Shown: positions 36,547 to 48,627, counted from the stretch's first letter. The stretch: DNA of 64,000 bases from Ceratodon purpureus (GCA_014871385.1 CM026428.1:4054624-4118623); one strand, 5' to 3'. Program-made: numbers and translations. The notes: generated by a model not told the origin, from the sequence alone.

Positions 36547-37295
36547 GTGTAAGCATGGTAAAGTGGACCAAAAAACTGCTTAACTATTTGTCAGTTTCAG
36601 CCCTTTTGCAAAAATTGCACAAAAGTGACGCAAAGATGTAATTGAAGTCAATTTTTTTTACTAATATGGATTCTCAACTTGTTTTTCTACAACTTGGAAA
36701 AGTTTTGTGCAAAGTAGACACTTTAAAGTTATTGTATGAAGGCTTTAAATCCAAGCAAAGTGAATGCAGTCATTTGGAAAAGTGAACATAACGGTTTAGG
36801 GTTTTGTCCGAAATCACTTTTAATTTCGCGGTGCCCTCTGTATATTTAAGAGGTATTCTAAAATAGTCGATTCATATACTCATTAATTGGTTTAGCGTTC
36901 CAAAAGTACCGCAAGGATGTTGTCTAAGAGGGTCACTTCCGCGGTACTTTTTGTCACTTTTTTTTCACCGAACATTATTTTTTAAATTGAAAAAAACATC
37001 CTCTAAAGACAACAAAGGGCACCAATTTCCAAATGAAGAAATTAAGACTTTAGAAAAGTTCATTTTCATGATTTACAACTAGTGGTCAAATTTAGTTTGA
37101 ATTCAGGATGTTTTTTTATGAAGATGTGTGTAAGATACCTTGGGACACCCTAAAAAGTGGCTAAAATGCTCAAAAACTACACCAAAAATTCAAAATGCTC
37201 AAAATCAGCTTTGAGCTTTAAAAAACAGCACACTTCATATTCACTTGTTAGTGGTCACATGTTGCACTTTGTGGTCCACTTTATTCTGCTTACAC
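36547..37295. mobile_element. TIR element, copy B, inverted relative to copy A
   Basis: The ends contain GTAAGCATGGTAAAGTGGAC and the complement of CCACTTTATTCTGCTTAC. Internal sequence matches copy A in reverse order, including GAGCATTTTGGTGTAGTTTT and the stretch around CCGTTATGTTCACTTTTCC. With copy A it forms a large imperfect inverted repeat around a ~425-bp spacer. Confidence 0.55.
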
Positions 37296-37299
37296 CCTT

Positions 37300-38036
37300 G
37301 CCCAAATTTGGAGCAGATTCTCCTAAAATTCATAACTTTGCATCATAACTCCAAATGCTTTGAAATTTGCGCCATTGAAAAGCTATTCATGAAAGGCTCA
37401 AGCCATGTGTAATAAAAAACTGAGAAAATATTTAAATTGTGAGACCTTAGAATAGCTTGTCGAGAAGTGCTGCAACCACAATGTCGTGGTAAAGGCCTTT
37501 AAGGATTAATATGAAGAAAGAAGGCTAAAGCTCTTTCAACTCCAGAAGAAGGAATTGATAGACTTATATGTTCCATGGTATGCGCATCCCAACGCAATGA
37601 TCGGGGAGATCCGGCAATTAGTTGTAAGTCACTTGAATGAAAGTGCCAAATTATCAATTTGATGTACCGTGGTTTAGAATTTTTTCCGGTTCACAACCTG
37701 AATCTCACCTAGGTATCACATTATTATCAATCAAGTATAATATTATAAATATCATACATAAATTACCAAATAATCTTAGACTTAAAAAGAAGATGATAGT
37801 TGGATGACCTCTGACACTTCCCGAACCTTGTTCCAACGTGGTTACACAAACCAACGTATTCTGAGCTCGATGTCCAAATACGTGATTCTCTATCCTAGCA
37901 TCGAGATGTGACTACAAAATTGAATTCGCAAATTTTCCAAATGATAAATTTGCAAATGTCTGCTTTCTGGAATCCTTGGAACAATCATGAGAACAAGTAG
38001 AGCATGCCGCTCTTAATTCATCTATACTATCCATGC
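37300..38036. other. AT-rich intergenic DNA, no supported gene
   Basis: Nothing beyond short unsupported frames is visible. Confidence 0.4.
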
Positions 38037-38038
38037 TA

Positions 38039-38311
38039 CCGTAGGCTACTAGCAGCTTAGGCAGAAAATAATTATTTTCAAATCTGCCTAAATTTTCTGG
38101 AAATTCTTGACTCTGCTTGCCCAACTTTGAGATATTATTACCTGATTTTGAGATATTGTTTGCCCGACTTTGAGATACTATTGCTCCATAATACTTTGAG
38201 AAATTTAAAAATGCCCAACTTTGAGATATTATTTTTTGAACTGCCTAACTACTTTTTGCAATTTAATTAATTATTGGGCAAAATAGTGTTCAAGCTGCTA
38301 GTAACCTACGG
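38039..38311. mobile_element. 273-bp Stowaway-like MITE
   Basis: The inverted ends CCGTAGGCTACTAGCAGCTT and the complement of AAGCTGCTAGTAACCTACGG differ at one base and are flanked by TA on both sides (38037-38038 and 38312-38313). The interior holds three to four imperfect copies of GCCCAACTTTGAGATATTATT (about 38118-38236). There is no coding capacity. Confidence 0.75.
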
Positions 38312-38319
38312 TATATGGA

Positions 38320-39900
38320 AGTATTCAAATGTTTCAATCAAAGCTTCAACAACTATTCTTCATCTTTTAAGCGCAATAATAGGGGAAACACTCTCAACAT
38401 GTTCATTTTGTCTCAATATAACAAATGTATGGTGTTGATTGTGGAGTTTGTTTTTGTCAAACATTGAAGCATGCCTCTACATTAAACTCATTTCACATAC
38501 ACCTTGCATAAGTTGGTAATTTTGATTTGGAATACATTACAATTAGGAAAGAAATCAAAATTATCTTAAAAAAATAAAATAAAAATTCCTACCCAAAATT
38601 GAAGAGAAACAAGGTTTGTCAATGAAGAAATTTCAAAAAATCCTCAATTCACCAAAAAAAACCATACAATTACTCTACAGTAAAACCCTTCTTCCCAAAA
38701 AAATTATAGTATAATAAATTAATTTTTGCTACTTCATCTTAGTAAGCTCTCCATGACTCTAAAACACAAATTGGATTGAAAAGAATCTTAGGCGCAAAAT
38801 CAAACAAAGTGATCTAGATTGAATTGAAGATGTATGCATTCTAATGCTATAAACAAAAAAAGAAAATAGTTCCATATGAAATTATCATTTTGATTTGCAA
38901 ATATAATTTTGAAGTCAAGATGATAATTATAAAAATTTTAGGAAAAATATAAAAAAGCTACAAATTTGAACTACAAATTTTCAACTCTGATTATGTAATG
39001 AATGTAACTAGCATAATCTCTTTTTTGAAATAAATGATTTTAATTATTTCAAGAATGTAATGAAATGTAAATTCAATATTTTGTTATATTTACCCCAAAA
39101 TTTTTGTCTTCTATTTTTTGATATTATATGAAAGATATCCTATGGTTCCTATAATAACTGTATTGTCATAATTCAATTTTGCAAGTCTTTATTATTATCT
39201 CAACAACATGAATCATTTATTTATTTTTTATTTTTTTTGGTGGAAATTTGTGAAATTAAAAAAAGGTTGAATTTTAATCAAGTAACAATTGCAGATTTCT
39301 ATTATCCAATTTCCCACTAAAATATTTAACCATCAATACGCATGCAGCATTATGGGGTGCGGTTCCTATCGGGGTTGCAAAAAGGAGTGTCTCCTAGGTT
39401 TGGTAGGGTAGAAGGACACTTTCAACCTTCTCCCAAAAATGTTTGAAGTTCACTTTGACTTGGGTATTTTTAATTTGTGTAAACTTAACATTTGATTAAT
39501 GAATACGAATCATTAGAATTTAATATGGATTCTTTTTATAAATCTTTTATGTCCTTTTGTCGAAATAAAGGAAATTGTCTTAATTCCTTTTTTGACAAAA
39601 AGGACATGAAACGGCAAGTTAAATATACCTTTTTGGGGTAAATTTTGGGGAACTTACATAAATGAAAGAATATAATACGAAAATGAAGTTGAAAACTAAA
39701 AAAACATATTACTCCTTCTAAAATGTCAAATTAAAAGGCCAAGTTTATATATTGCACATTTGTTATCATAAAATGTTTATTTTTATTTTTTTGAGAACCC
39801 ATTGTAATATTCTATGTCTAAGAATCCTATGTTCATGTGAAAGTAGCTTAAAATTAAATTAATATGTTAATTTTGCATAAGTGGTAAAATATCAATGTAA
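38320..39900. other. AT-rich intergenic DNA, no supported gene
   Basis: Long A/T tracts and no protein-like frame. No terminal-repeat pair was recognised. Confidence 0.4.
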
Positions 39901-40083
39901 AAGTCCTTCAAAGGACCCATGAAGGACTTGGACCTCCTTCATGGGTGTGAAGGGTGTGAAAAGTGTTATTTATGTCATCATGAAATGTAGAAAAGAGATG
40001 ACATGGACAATGTGGAGAAAGAGAAGGAGGGAGAAAGTGGAGGGAGAAAGTGGAGGGAGAAAGAATGAGCAGTTTGAAAGTTT

Positions 40084-40255
40084 GGGGGGCGAGGGTATCG
40101 GATGCGGCGAGGGTATCGCGGGGACGGGGTTGGTATCGTGAGGGGCGTGGGCGCGGTGGGTATCGGGAGGGGCGGGATGGGTATCGTGAGGAGCGGGGGC
40201 GACGGTATAGGGAGGGGCGTCGGCGGGTGAGTATCGTGAGGGGCGGGGGCAAGGA
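40084..40255 (+). repeat. G-rich minisatellite with GGTATCGnGAGGGGCG units
   Basis: Five to six units of roughly 24-27 bp repeat the phrase GGTATCG(T/G)GAGGGGCG followed by variable G/C. The plus strand has many GGG and GGGG runs and could form G-quadruplexes. Open frames on both strands here are products of the repeat. Confidence 0.75.
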
Positions 40256-40375
40256 AGTGACGAGTCAACAGAGATTGAGCTCCCGCCAATTATACAGGCT
40301 ACCTGGGATCGATCCTCGGCAGCGATAATATGTGCTGTTAACCAAATCTTTTTGAATTTGGACACTGCAGTGACT
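40256..40375 (-). mobile_element. Possible tRNA-related SINE fragment
   Basis: On the minus strand a TGGTTAACAGC box (40334-40344) is followed about 18 bases later by GGATCGATCCC (40305-40315). These resemble the A and B boxes of a tRNA-type Pol III promoter in order, though the spacing is on the short side. The cloverleaf is not intact and I see no clear tail, so this is tentative. Confidence 0.3.
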
Positions 40376-40499
40376 AAATTACTCGGATTAACTCAATAAA
40401 CGCATTTTATGATAAAAACATTTAAAAATTAAATTAAAGGAATTAAAAATCAAGATTAAAAATCTAACTTGATTGGATTAAGTGATTAATAATTTAAAT

Positions 40500-41290
40500 T
40501 AAATAATAATAAAAAACGAAGAGAGGTTAAAATAAAAGGGCTTTAATGGTAAATGAATATATTAATAGTTTCCAGGCTAAAAGCATGTTTAAACATGAAT
40601 CACTAAATAATATTAAAAAACGTGTTGTGGTGAAAATAAAAAAGGCGACAATGGGAAAATAATATCCAATAAAACGAGCTTTTAATTGTAAAGAGAAACC
40701 GGGAATTGGACAATTGATTATTCAATAAAATGGTAATTTAATTGTAAAAATAAAATAAAATAAAATAGGCTTTCAGTCCAAAACAATATAAAGATGTGAA
40801 AAGCATATTCAAACTAAATAAAAACAAATAACAAGGAGAGGTTAAAATAACCCAGAATTGGACAATTCATTATCCAATAAAATGGTCTTATAATTCTTAA
40901 AAAAAATATCAATAAAATGGACTTTTAATAAAAGGACTATAATATTCAACAAATGGACATTTAATTGTAAAAGAAATTAATAAAAGGGGCTTTCATTTGA
41001 AAAAATAATAATATTCTATAAATGAACTATTAATTGTTAAAAAATAATAATAATTGAAAAAAAATTAATTCATTCAATACAATGGGTTTTTTATGACAAT
41101 GGACTAATATTTAAAAAAGTTTAATTCATTCAATAAAATGGGTTTCAACTATGTAAATAACTCAAATTGAGAAACAAATTACTCAATTAAAATAACTCAA
41201 TGAAGAAATAACTCAATTGGTCGCACATTAATTTTCAAATAACTCAATTTAAAAGAGCAAATGAAATTATAAAATTAATTAAATCATATT
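40500..41290. repeat. Degenerate AT-rich repeat array with CAATAAAATGG(R)CTTTTAAT core
   Basis: The phrase CAATAAAATGG followed by TTTTAAT or TTAATTGTAAAA recurs many times with changing spacing, for example near 40668, 40725, 40877, 40910 and 41130. It looks like an old, decayed tandem array. There is no gene. Confidence 0.55.
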
Positions 41291-41595
41291 AGAAAAACAA
41301 TACTTCAATAAAAATAATGAAATGAAAACTGAATATATAGACAAACTAAATAAAATAAAAATTATCATTGAATGATCTCTACAAACAATGGAGAATACAA
41401 AAACAGATGAAAACCATATTATAATGATATTTAATAATGTTGCAAAGAAAGAAAAGAAATGAAAGGCATTAAATGATATTTAGAAAGATATACGAATTAT
41501 TTTAATAATGAAAGGCATTCCAAAAAATGATATTTTAAATAACAAGCAACCATTCCTCCAATTCATGCAACCTACTGAAGGCCGTGCATCTCAAA

Positions 41596-41766
41596 CCATA
41601 TAACCTATACCCTACACACTAGACCCTAGAAACCCTATACCCTATACCCTACACAGTAGACCCTAGAAACCCTATACCCTAGACCCTAGAAACCCTATAC
41701 CCTAGACCCTAGAAACCCTATACCTTAGACCCTAGAAACCCTATACCCTAGACCCTAGACCCTAGG
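41596..41766. repeat. Interstitial telomere-like array
   Basis: About 170 bp consist of CCCTAGA and CCCTATA blocks joined as CCCTAGAAACCCTATA, a degenerate relative of the plant telomere repeat CCCTAAA. There are roughly eight higher-order units. AT-rich DNA continues on both sides, so this is an internal site and not a chromosome end. Confidence 0.75.
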
Positions 41767-42324
41767 CTTAACATGCTATAGGTCACTTAATGTATATTTA
41801 ATATATATGTCTACATCGTAATCTCAATGATTACATTCACTTTTAAAATGCTCTTAATATATTCTACATGAGCTTCAATTAATTTCAATTAAGTCTGGAC
41901 TTTCAAATTACATTAATTTTTAATGAATGTAACGTGATGTTCAGGTATATTGATTGACCACATATATTTTAACCAAGTAATGTCTACTCATCTACGATGA
42001 ACTATGTTAATAGAATTGGTCAACAGATTGTGTCAATTATGCAACTATTTAAAAACTTTGTCAGTGAATACATTACATTAATTTATGCTCTTCATATATT
42101 CCACATAACCTTCATTTACATCCAGTTAAATTTAGAATTTGCAATTTACAATTAATTATAATCTGTTTTGCGACTTAATGTTTACGTAATATCATAAAGA
42201 TTAAATAATAGTAATTTGTACTTTTCTAAATTAAATGTGAATTTGAAACTGTTAAACAAAATGTTAAACTAAACTGATCAGTAAAACACAGTACAGCAAT
42301 AGCAACCCTCACAACAAACAGCAC

Positions 42325-42455
42325 TAGCAACCAATACCTACCCAATACCCTCCAATACTCACCCAATAACGACCGAACACCCCTCTAATAACCAACGAAT
42401 ACCCGCCCAATACCCTCCCAATACCCGCCCAATCCCTTCCCAATACCCGACACTC
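42325..42455. repeat. CCCAATACCC minisatellite
   Basis: About ten imperfect units of 9-13 bp (CCCAATACC, CCCGCCCAATACCCTC) lie on the plus strand. The complementary strand is G-rich (GGGTATTGGG). This phrase echoes the GGTATCG repeat near 40.1 kb. Confidence 0.7.
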
Positions 42456-42995
42456 ACGCTGCGAAATCCAACACCAAACAGTCAGAACGAAGACGACGAG
42501 GTACCTAAATTGCGCCAATTTTCTATATGCGCGTGGATTCCTAAAGCGGCATTTCCAAGATGTAGATGACGAAACTGGAATGTACCTGAAATGAAGATAC
42601 GGTTTTAGGGTCGCTTTCGAGGGTGATCATCGACGGCCGAGTAATGGACGGCTAGATGGGGCATGTAGGATGGAGTGGACGGGGAGGATTGTGTCTCTCT
42701 CCCTTCGTAGGGTTTCTGGCTGCACAGTTCAACTTCACTGCATTTTGTGCAACACAGGAGACAGTGAGTTCTTGATTCCGCACTGTTCCCGAGTTGAATT
42801 GGCGCAATTTTATCACCTCTTATTTTTGGAGAGATGGGGTCTGTGAATTCCTCTCTTAGTACTGTCGACATTTGATATGCATTACTAGGGCAGTCTGTCT
42901 CGGACTTCGGGTTGAACTTTACTTGCATGAGAGAGCGGTTCATGAGGATTGTGCAGGTTTAGAAGGCGTTGAAAGGAGAGAGTGTCCGGGTGGTG

Positions 42996-45189
42996 ATGAC
43001 GTCGTCTGTGGAGAGAGTAGAGCGGGGTCGGGGGATAGTTTCCTTGCGGGTATCCCAAGCAAGGCAAAAGAATACAGAGAGTAGACGAAGGAATAGGATA
43101 TTGGAGAGATTACGTAAGGATGCTCTTCAATCACTAGCGGCTTCTGTCGACAATTCGGAGTGTTTGCGCACAGCCCTGCTTCATAGGGCTGCTGCTGTTC
43201 ATGCCAAGAAGATGGCGACAATGATTTGTGAGGAAACAGGGCCGAGAGGTGAAGAATACCAGCGCGTCTTTATTCAAAAGTTGATAGAACAGCCACTTCT
43301 CGAAAATGTTATTCCAGATTACGTTTCCCAGAGGAAGAGCCTACAATTGTCGAAAGTGGTCTGTGATGGACTTGCGCATGCATGGTCGGGTTTGAAGTAC
43401 GGCCTTGGAAAGGATCGGACATTGGCGCGTAATGTAATAGAGGCTGCCGTGATTTCAATTGGTGATGAGAGATGCATGAGAGCTGCTGCAACTTGCGTGG
43501 GGATGAACAAGAAGACCATTCGCCGTGCAATAGAACGTAGAACCTTGCTCAACCGTTCTTCTGACGGGGAGGTCTGGGCTAGGCTGTACAGGCGGAAGAG
43601 AAAGGACGCATTCGAGCAGTGTATTATTGATCGAGTTGTGGCGTGGTGGACGGACGAAACAAGAGTGAGCCCCTGCAAGAAGGACGTAAGGGTAAAAAGA
43701 ATCGGGTACAAAAATAAAATAACTCATGCGACGCACTGGCTTGAGGAGAGTCAGGTAAGGGACCTTACTTGGTATTGTAATTTCTTTTCCTTCGGAGTAT
43801 GTGAGTCTGTGATTCTTTGTTTCGGACTATGAGAGTCCGTGATTTTGGTGAGTGCTTTATCGTTGTGCTCTTTCTTTGTTATTCAATGTTTGTGAAATAC
43901 CAGTCCAATGAGTCCTTACAAGCCAGTACTGAGGTCAAGGAAATTAATATTAATGTTACGTTGAAGGGTAACCAGTCCGGTGCTTTTTGAGTACTGACCG
44001 TGGTCTTCTGGGGTTTTCTAGTGATCCTGAGGTGATAGGCTTTAGGGAGGAACTCAGGTCCGGCAAGATTGAGCCAGTGTAGCATTCAGGAGTTCGGGTC
44101 CTGCTTAAGTATATTGCCCGGAGTGATTTCTTTTGCGTTGTTTTGCATTGTCCTTAAAAGAACCATGTGACTCCTGTAATGCTATGTAGAAATTCCGGAG
44201 TCAAGGGGTCAAGAGCCATGTTCGTCCTGTTTTCCTACATAGAAATTCCAGGACTCATGTCTATAGCTCAGAGTTTAAGTCCTCAATAGGAGTCAGGGGT
44301 TCTCCGTGAGGGGTTTCGTGTCCTTCGTAAGGGCTACTTATCAATTCCTTAGAAGTCCGTTACAGTTGGGGACTCCATGTCATTTGTACAGATCAAGGAC
44401 TATAGTAAACTGGAGCATCCGGACTGGAAAATGCGGTCCGTTTGAAATCCGGAATGAGCACTAGAGATCTGAACTACTCCGTTTAAGGTCCGTCCTTGGT
44501 ACTGTACTCCGTGGTAGAGAAGGACTGAGCACTGCTCCGGAGCCATAGTCCGGAGCCATAGTCCATTCGATGTAGTCCGGAGCCGGGGCCGGAGCAATGA
44601 TCCGGAGCCTGGACAACGACATATTAGAGTGCTGAAATTATTAGGGTGTCTTACATTGCTGAAATTAGAGTGCTACTAAATTGTTCAGTGGGTTTCGCAG
44701 TTGGATTTCTACACACGTTTCAGGGCAGCAAACCAAGACTTGGTTGTATCGTATGTGGTTTTCAAGAGGAATAAGCCCTTCTACGTCAAGCGGCTTATGG
44801 ATTTTGATAGTTGCTGTTGTAGATATCACCAGGAGATGCAGGAGATTACCCTCGGCTTCAACAATATGCGAATGGCCAAAGTACACATCCAATCGGGGGA
44901 AAGCAGTTGTGGTTGTTGGTGTGCTGGTGTGTGCACTAACTTGGGATCACGGCACGTAGCTGAAGGTATTGTCTCCTGTCAAGTTCAGCGGCATAAATTC
45001 AAGCGTAGCAGCGAACTTTGGCAGCAATCACTGTGTCCTAGAGAAGAGGGCAGCGACTGGCATTCCAAGAAATGCTTGAAAGGAGAGTGTTCATCCTGCG
45101 GGTTTGATTTGATTCCACTATGCAAAAGAGAGGTGGATCCCCTGAATACAAACATGATGACGTGGAGAACATGTACAAGGATGATATAA
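42996..45189 (+). CDS. N-terminal and central part of a transposase, truncated before its catalytic half
   Basis: Two exons, 42996-43754 and 44701-45189, join in frame (GAGAGTCAG|GTAAGG and TTCGCAG|TTGGAT). The ATG at 42996 is the first in frame; the open frame extends slightly upstream. Exon 1 ends with DETRVSPCKKDVRVKRIG and HATHWLEESQ. Exon 2 has KPFYVKRLMDFDSCCCRYH and a further Cys-rich segment ending HSKKCLKGECSSCGFD. From memory of the family these are the DNA-binding and zinc regions of large transposases whose C-terminal half carries DFAENYS and SDG motifs, as in the gene at 61.3-64.0 kb. Here the frame stops at 45189 and a phototropin fragment on the other strand follows, so the catalytic part is missing. 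The 946-bp intron is full of AGTCC and TCCGGA. Confidence 0.6.
43755..44700 (+). repeat. Intron with dense AGTCC/TCCGGA motif
   Basis: TCCGGA occurs at 44194, 44418, 44448, 44536, 44549, 44576 and 44601. GTCCGG occurs at 43975 and 44058. Many more AGTCC and GGACT pentamers are present. The density rises toward the 3' end. The same motif fills introns of both RING genes at 48.6-55.6 kb. Confidence 0.7.
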
Positions 45190-45314
45190 GAACAATTTTC
45201 ACCAATCCATTAATGTTATAATTTTCAACAATTCACATGCAAGCTTGTTCCTGCGCTGCTGAAACGCTACTCCAGAAAATAGAGATCCTCGAAAACAGTT
45301 GCCCAGTTTCCTCG

Positions 45315-45343
45315 AACCCTCGCACATACACACATCCTCGAAA
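45315..45343 (-). repeat. 29-bp direct repeat, copy bordering the phototropin fragment (3' side)
   Basis: The plus-strand sequence starts AACCCTCGCACATACACACA and ends CTCGAAA. It is identical to 46280-46308. It overlaps the point where kinase homology stops. Confidence 0.9.
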
Positions 45344-46240
45344 TAAGTGAGTTGCACATGTCCGCTCTCTGTGACCAAGATGTTCTCGGGTTTCAAGTCT
45401 CTGTACACAACCCCTGCACATTGAAAAGGTCCAAGGGCGAAGAAACGTGAGAACAGGGGACTAGATTGGTCACTTACCAATACTAAACAGCATTGCAATC
45501 AGGATCAGGGTCTCATCAACCCTAAAATAAAATTCATGTTTCAAGATTCGAAGGCAAAGAGCCTGAAGATAAGTCCTCTTACCCATACAATGCAGATATT
45601 CCAATGCCAGAACAACCTCCGCAGCATAAAACCTGCCATTACCCAAGAGGAGTATTATTTGATTAGTAAACCGATTTGCTATGTAATTTTATCAAAGACG
45701 CATGGCAGACTCAACAGACCATGGCGACGCACAAGCAATGCCATACCTGGCGGATTCTTCCTGAAAATGTTTCCTGGGCTGTCTTTCAAGAACCAAGAAA
45801 AGCTCGCCGCCAGGGCAGAAGTCCGTAATCAAACAGACGTGTGTCGCAGTCTGCAAACCAACGTTTCAAGTTCAATATTGCCCTGATGAGAACAAAAAAC
45901 CCAGAAAGAACAATCATTCACTCTCCAAATGGCATTCACAGTTCTTCGCTAGCCAAGGCCGGAGAGAAATTAGAATCATCGTGGGAGACAACGTTACCTG
46001 AAACGAAGCGTACAAAGTGGGCAGAAAAGGATGGTCCACGAGGTCCAAGATCAGCCTCTCAGCGCAAGCTCTGTGCACCTTGTTGCGATCCAGCATGACA
46101 GCCTTGTCCATGGCCTTCATTGCAAAAACCTGGCCAGAACCACGCAACTCCACCAAATGCACGCTTCCGGTATCGCCGCATCCCAGAGGCTTGATGGGCT
46201 TGAAGTTCTTCAATCCCAGCTTCTTCCCACCGCTCTTTGC
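45342..46240 (-). pseudogene. Captured phototropin kinase-domain fragment (AGC VIII)
   Basis: Four exons with intact splice sites encode consecutive kinase segments: 46240-45998 (GLKNFKPIKPLGCGDTGSVH, then FAMKAMDK with the ATP-site lysine), 45850-45747 (ATHVCLITDFCPGGELF), 45632-45583 (FYAAEVVLALEYLH) and 45413-45342 (GVVYRDLKPENIL with the catalytic Asp). Plant phototropins have exactly these sequences. The LOV domains are absent, and the reading ends at the DFD position, where LTYFED replaces LTDFD and unrelated sequence begins. Because introns are present, this is a genomic fragment and not a retrocopy. A 29-bp perfect direct repeat flanks it (45315-45343 and 46280-46308). It is a non-functional piece of a blue-light receptor gene, probably moved by a transposon. 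Confidence 0.85.
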
Positions 46241-46279
46241 CTGCAGACATCAGCTCACAGCCAGCAATACCTCAGAATC

Positions 46280-46308
46280 AACCCTCGCACATACACACAT
46301 CCTCGAAA
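46280..46308 (-). repeat. 29-bp direct repeat, copy bordering the phototropin fragment (5' side)
   Basis: Identical in sequence and orientation to 45315-45343, and 40 bp upstream of the first kinase exon. Confidence 0.9.
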
Positions 46309-46349
46309 ACAGTTTGCCGAACACCTATCCAACTCTAAACCTTGACACC

Positions 46350-46410
46350 TAAGACTCTATTCAAGACTCTAAGACATCAAGACTCTAAGACATCAAGACT
46401 CTACTCATCA
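46350..46410. repeat. Short tandem repeat of AAGACTCTAAGACATC
   Basis: About three to four imperfect 16-bp units lie just beyond the phototropin fragment. Confidence 0.7.
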
Positions 46411-46414
46411 AGGC

Positions 46415-48627
46415 GCAGCCAATGACTTCCACTACCAATCCTCTCCGAAAAACCCCGCTTCGCAAAACCCGACGATACTATACATCACCATGAAACCACA
46501 TTGCAGTTTACAATAATAACCCAGACGCTTAATCCCAGCTGCTGCATGATACCTGGCTCTGTCCTCCCCCATGAGCTCCAGTTCGTTAACCTCACGCCTC
46601 CTCAATCGACCGAACTCAACGCCAATAAAAACGACACCGGCACGTCAAGCATATGTACAAAGCTAGATAGCTAGCAGCTCGCTTAACTTACCGGACTGGT
46701 TAGTTTGAATTGCAATCGAGCTGATGATCGATGATCGATAATCGATGATCTGCAGAGTGCGGCATTAGTGGCTGCGGCGTCATTAGTGCACTCTCCGCGG
46801 AGGTTTAGATAATTTGATTACGGTAAAAGGCTGTTGACGGCCTTCATTACCACCCTCAACCACCAAAAGGCGACCTGTCTTATTACTCTCATACCCGTTT
46901 TAGCCCAATCTCTGAAGTCCATCTGAGCTGCCACCATGAGCTGCCCTTTGTACCACTTGCTCACATGTTGGAACTTCTGGAGAAGGATCCGAAACGTGGA
47001 TAAAAAAATTTAATTAAACTAAAAACGTTGAAAAACAAACATGTTGACTGATTGTTTTAGTTTGTTTTAGAAATATTATATGTATTTTTGTTGATTCATT
47101 TATTGAGGAATCGATATGTAAAGTGATGATCTTAACGATTGGTTGGGTATGAATATTTTCAGTTGAAGGATTAAATTATTGTTCATGTGTAGTAGTACGT
47201 AGAGCCTGATCTTTCCAGGGTGTGAGTTTGAGTTTGAGTTTGAGTTTGATACAAATGCTCCGGGATTTTGAGGATTTTTGTAGTTGTGTGATGATAATGA
47301 GTTTAGCCCTGTTTTGTGTGTATGAGAGGTGGAGGGATATGAATGATTTGTTGGTGAAAGGTAGAAATTCTCATGAGGTCATTGGCAGTGACCCACCATT
47401 TTCAAAGCAATTTCCTTCAACTTATATAATATGGTAAGAACAACAATAATATAGAACCCAAAAAATACACACTTTGAGAGCTACGTGGAGATTTCACAAT
47501 TAATGATGTTCTAAATGTTAGCTACAATGAGATAAATATCTTTAATGAATAAAGTTTAAGATTCTAATTCTCATCAAGAAAACAAAATATCTAACCATAG
47601 AAACAAATATTTGGTGAACACTTAAAGAGGCATGTGCTACTATCAATCCCCAAACATACAAATTTCAATAATGATTATTTGATTATATTTTTCCTAAATA
47701 CACATCACATTGTATTTTTTTGAAAAAATAAGAATTTTAAAATCAAAATATATATGATACACGTGTATTTTGCCATACAAATTTGGCATTCCCAAAGAAA
47801 CGTTTCAAATGAAATAAAGAGCCTTCCAAAATTCAAGGGTTGTTTATGAGTCTCAAATGTCAAGCACTCGTTGCTGATCTGTATGGATTTCTCTTGCGCT
47901 GCAACGTGTTTTCATATGTGCCTCAAAAAACTAAAAAATAAAAAATAAAATAAAAATATTAAAGATAATAATAAATAAATGCCTTCTCTGCTCCCTAAAA
48001 ACATTTTACACAAAGTATGGCTACCTTTTCAATCTGGAACCAGCCATAGTCTATTGTCAAACAGAAGCATTTCAAGAGCTGCAGCTTAGTGAGCTTGTAA
48101 CACTCAAAGCCACACTCCTCAACACCGTCAACCAGTCCTGAAAATTCAACAGCAAATCATATGTTCTAACTCTTTAACACAGAACTACTCACTATATATG
48201 GTAAATGTAGCAGACTGACTCTACAGCGTTTGCATAAAATCCGGCACTTGCACAACACTCATAAATCCCTTTAATGCTCACCGTAAACTCTACTGATAAC
48301 AAAAGCAACATTACATTCACTATTTCCATCCGGCACTTACACAACACTAAAAGCAACACTAAAATCCAGCACTTGTGCAACATTCATAAATCCCTTTGGT
48401 GCTCACCCTATACTCTACTGATAACAAAAGCAACACGAAAATCAATAATAACGAAATCAATACAAACATGACTCATTCATATTGAAAGTACCTTGCCCAC
48501 TGAGTACATTAAAAGAAATGGCCTATACAGCACGTAGGAAGCGTCAAGTCTTATTTAAAAAGGGAACTTGTTTAAAACACCTACGGGAATTCATTGCAGG
48601 TTCTGAACCATGCAAGACGCCAGCAAC
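46415..48627. other. Intergenic DNA between the phototropin fragment and the RING gene
   Basis: No gene is supported. Local repeats include a GATCGAT cluster (46721-46757), four TTTGAG units (47225-47250) and a ~75-bp duplicated block with a ~124-bp period (about 48237-48310 and 48361-48437) containing CATAAATCCCTTT and CTACTGATAACAAAAGCAAC. Confidence 0.5.

Noticed and set aside
38118-38236. A CRISPR-like array
   Set aside because: The units are imperfect AT-rich repeats with no uniform spacers, inside a MITE in a plant genome.
41596-41766. A true chromosome end
   Set aside because: The array is short, degenerate and followed by more than 20 kb of gene-bearing sequence on one side and 40 kb on the other.
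42511-42812. Terminal inverted repeat from the two AATTGCGCCAATT copies
   Set aside because: The 13-mer is itself a near palindrome, so its inverted repetition is weak evidence, and no target duplication accompanies it.
45342-46240. An intact phototropin gene
   Set aside because: Only part of the kinase domain is present, LOV exons are missing and the frame leaves kinase homology at the DFD motif.
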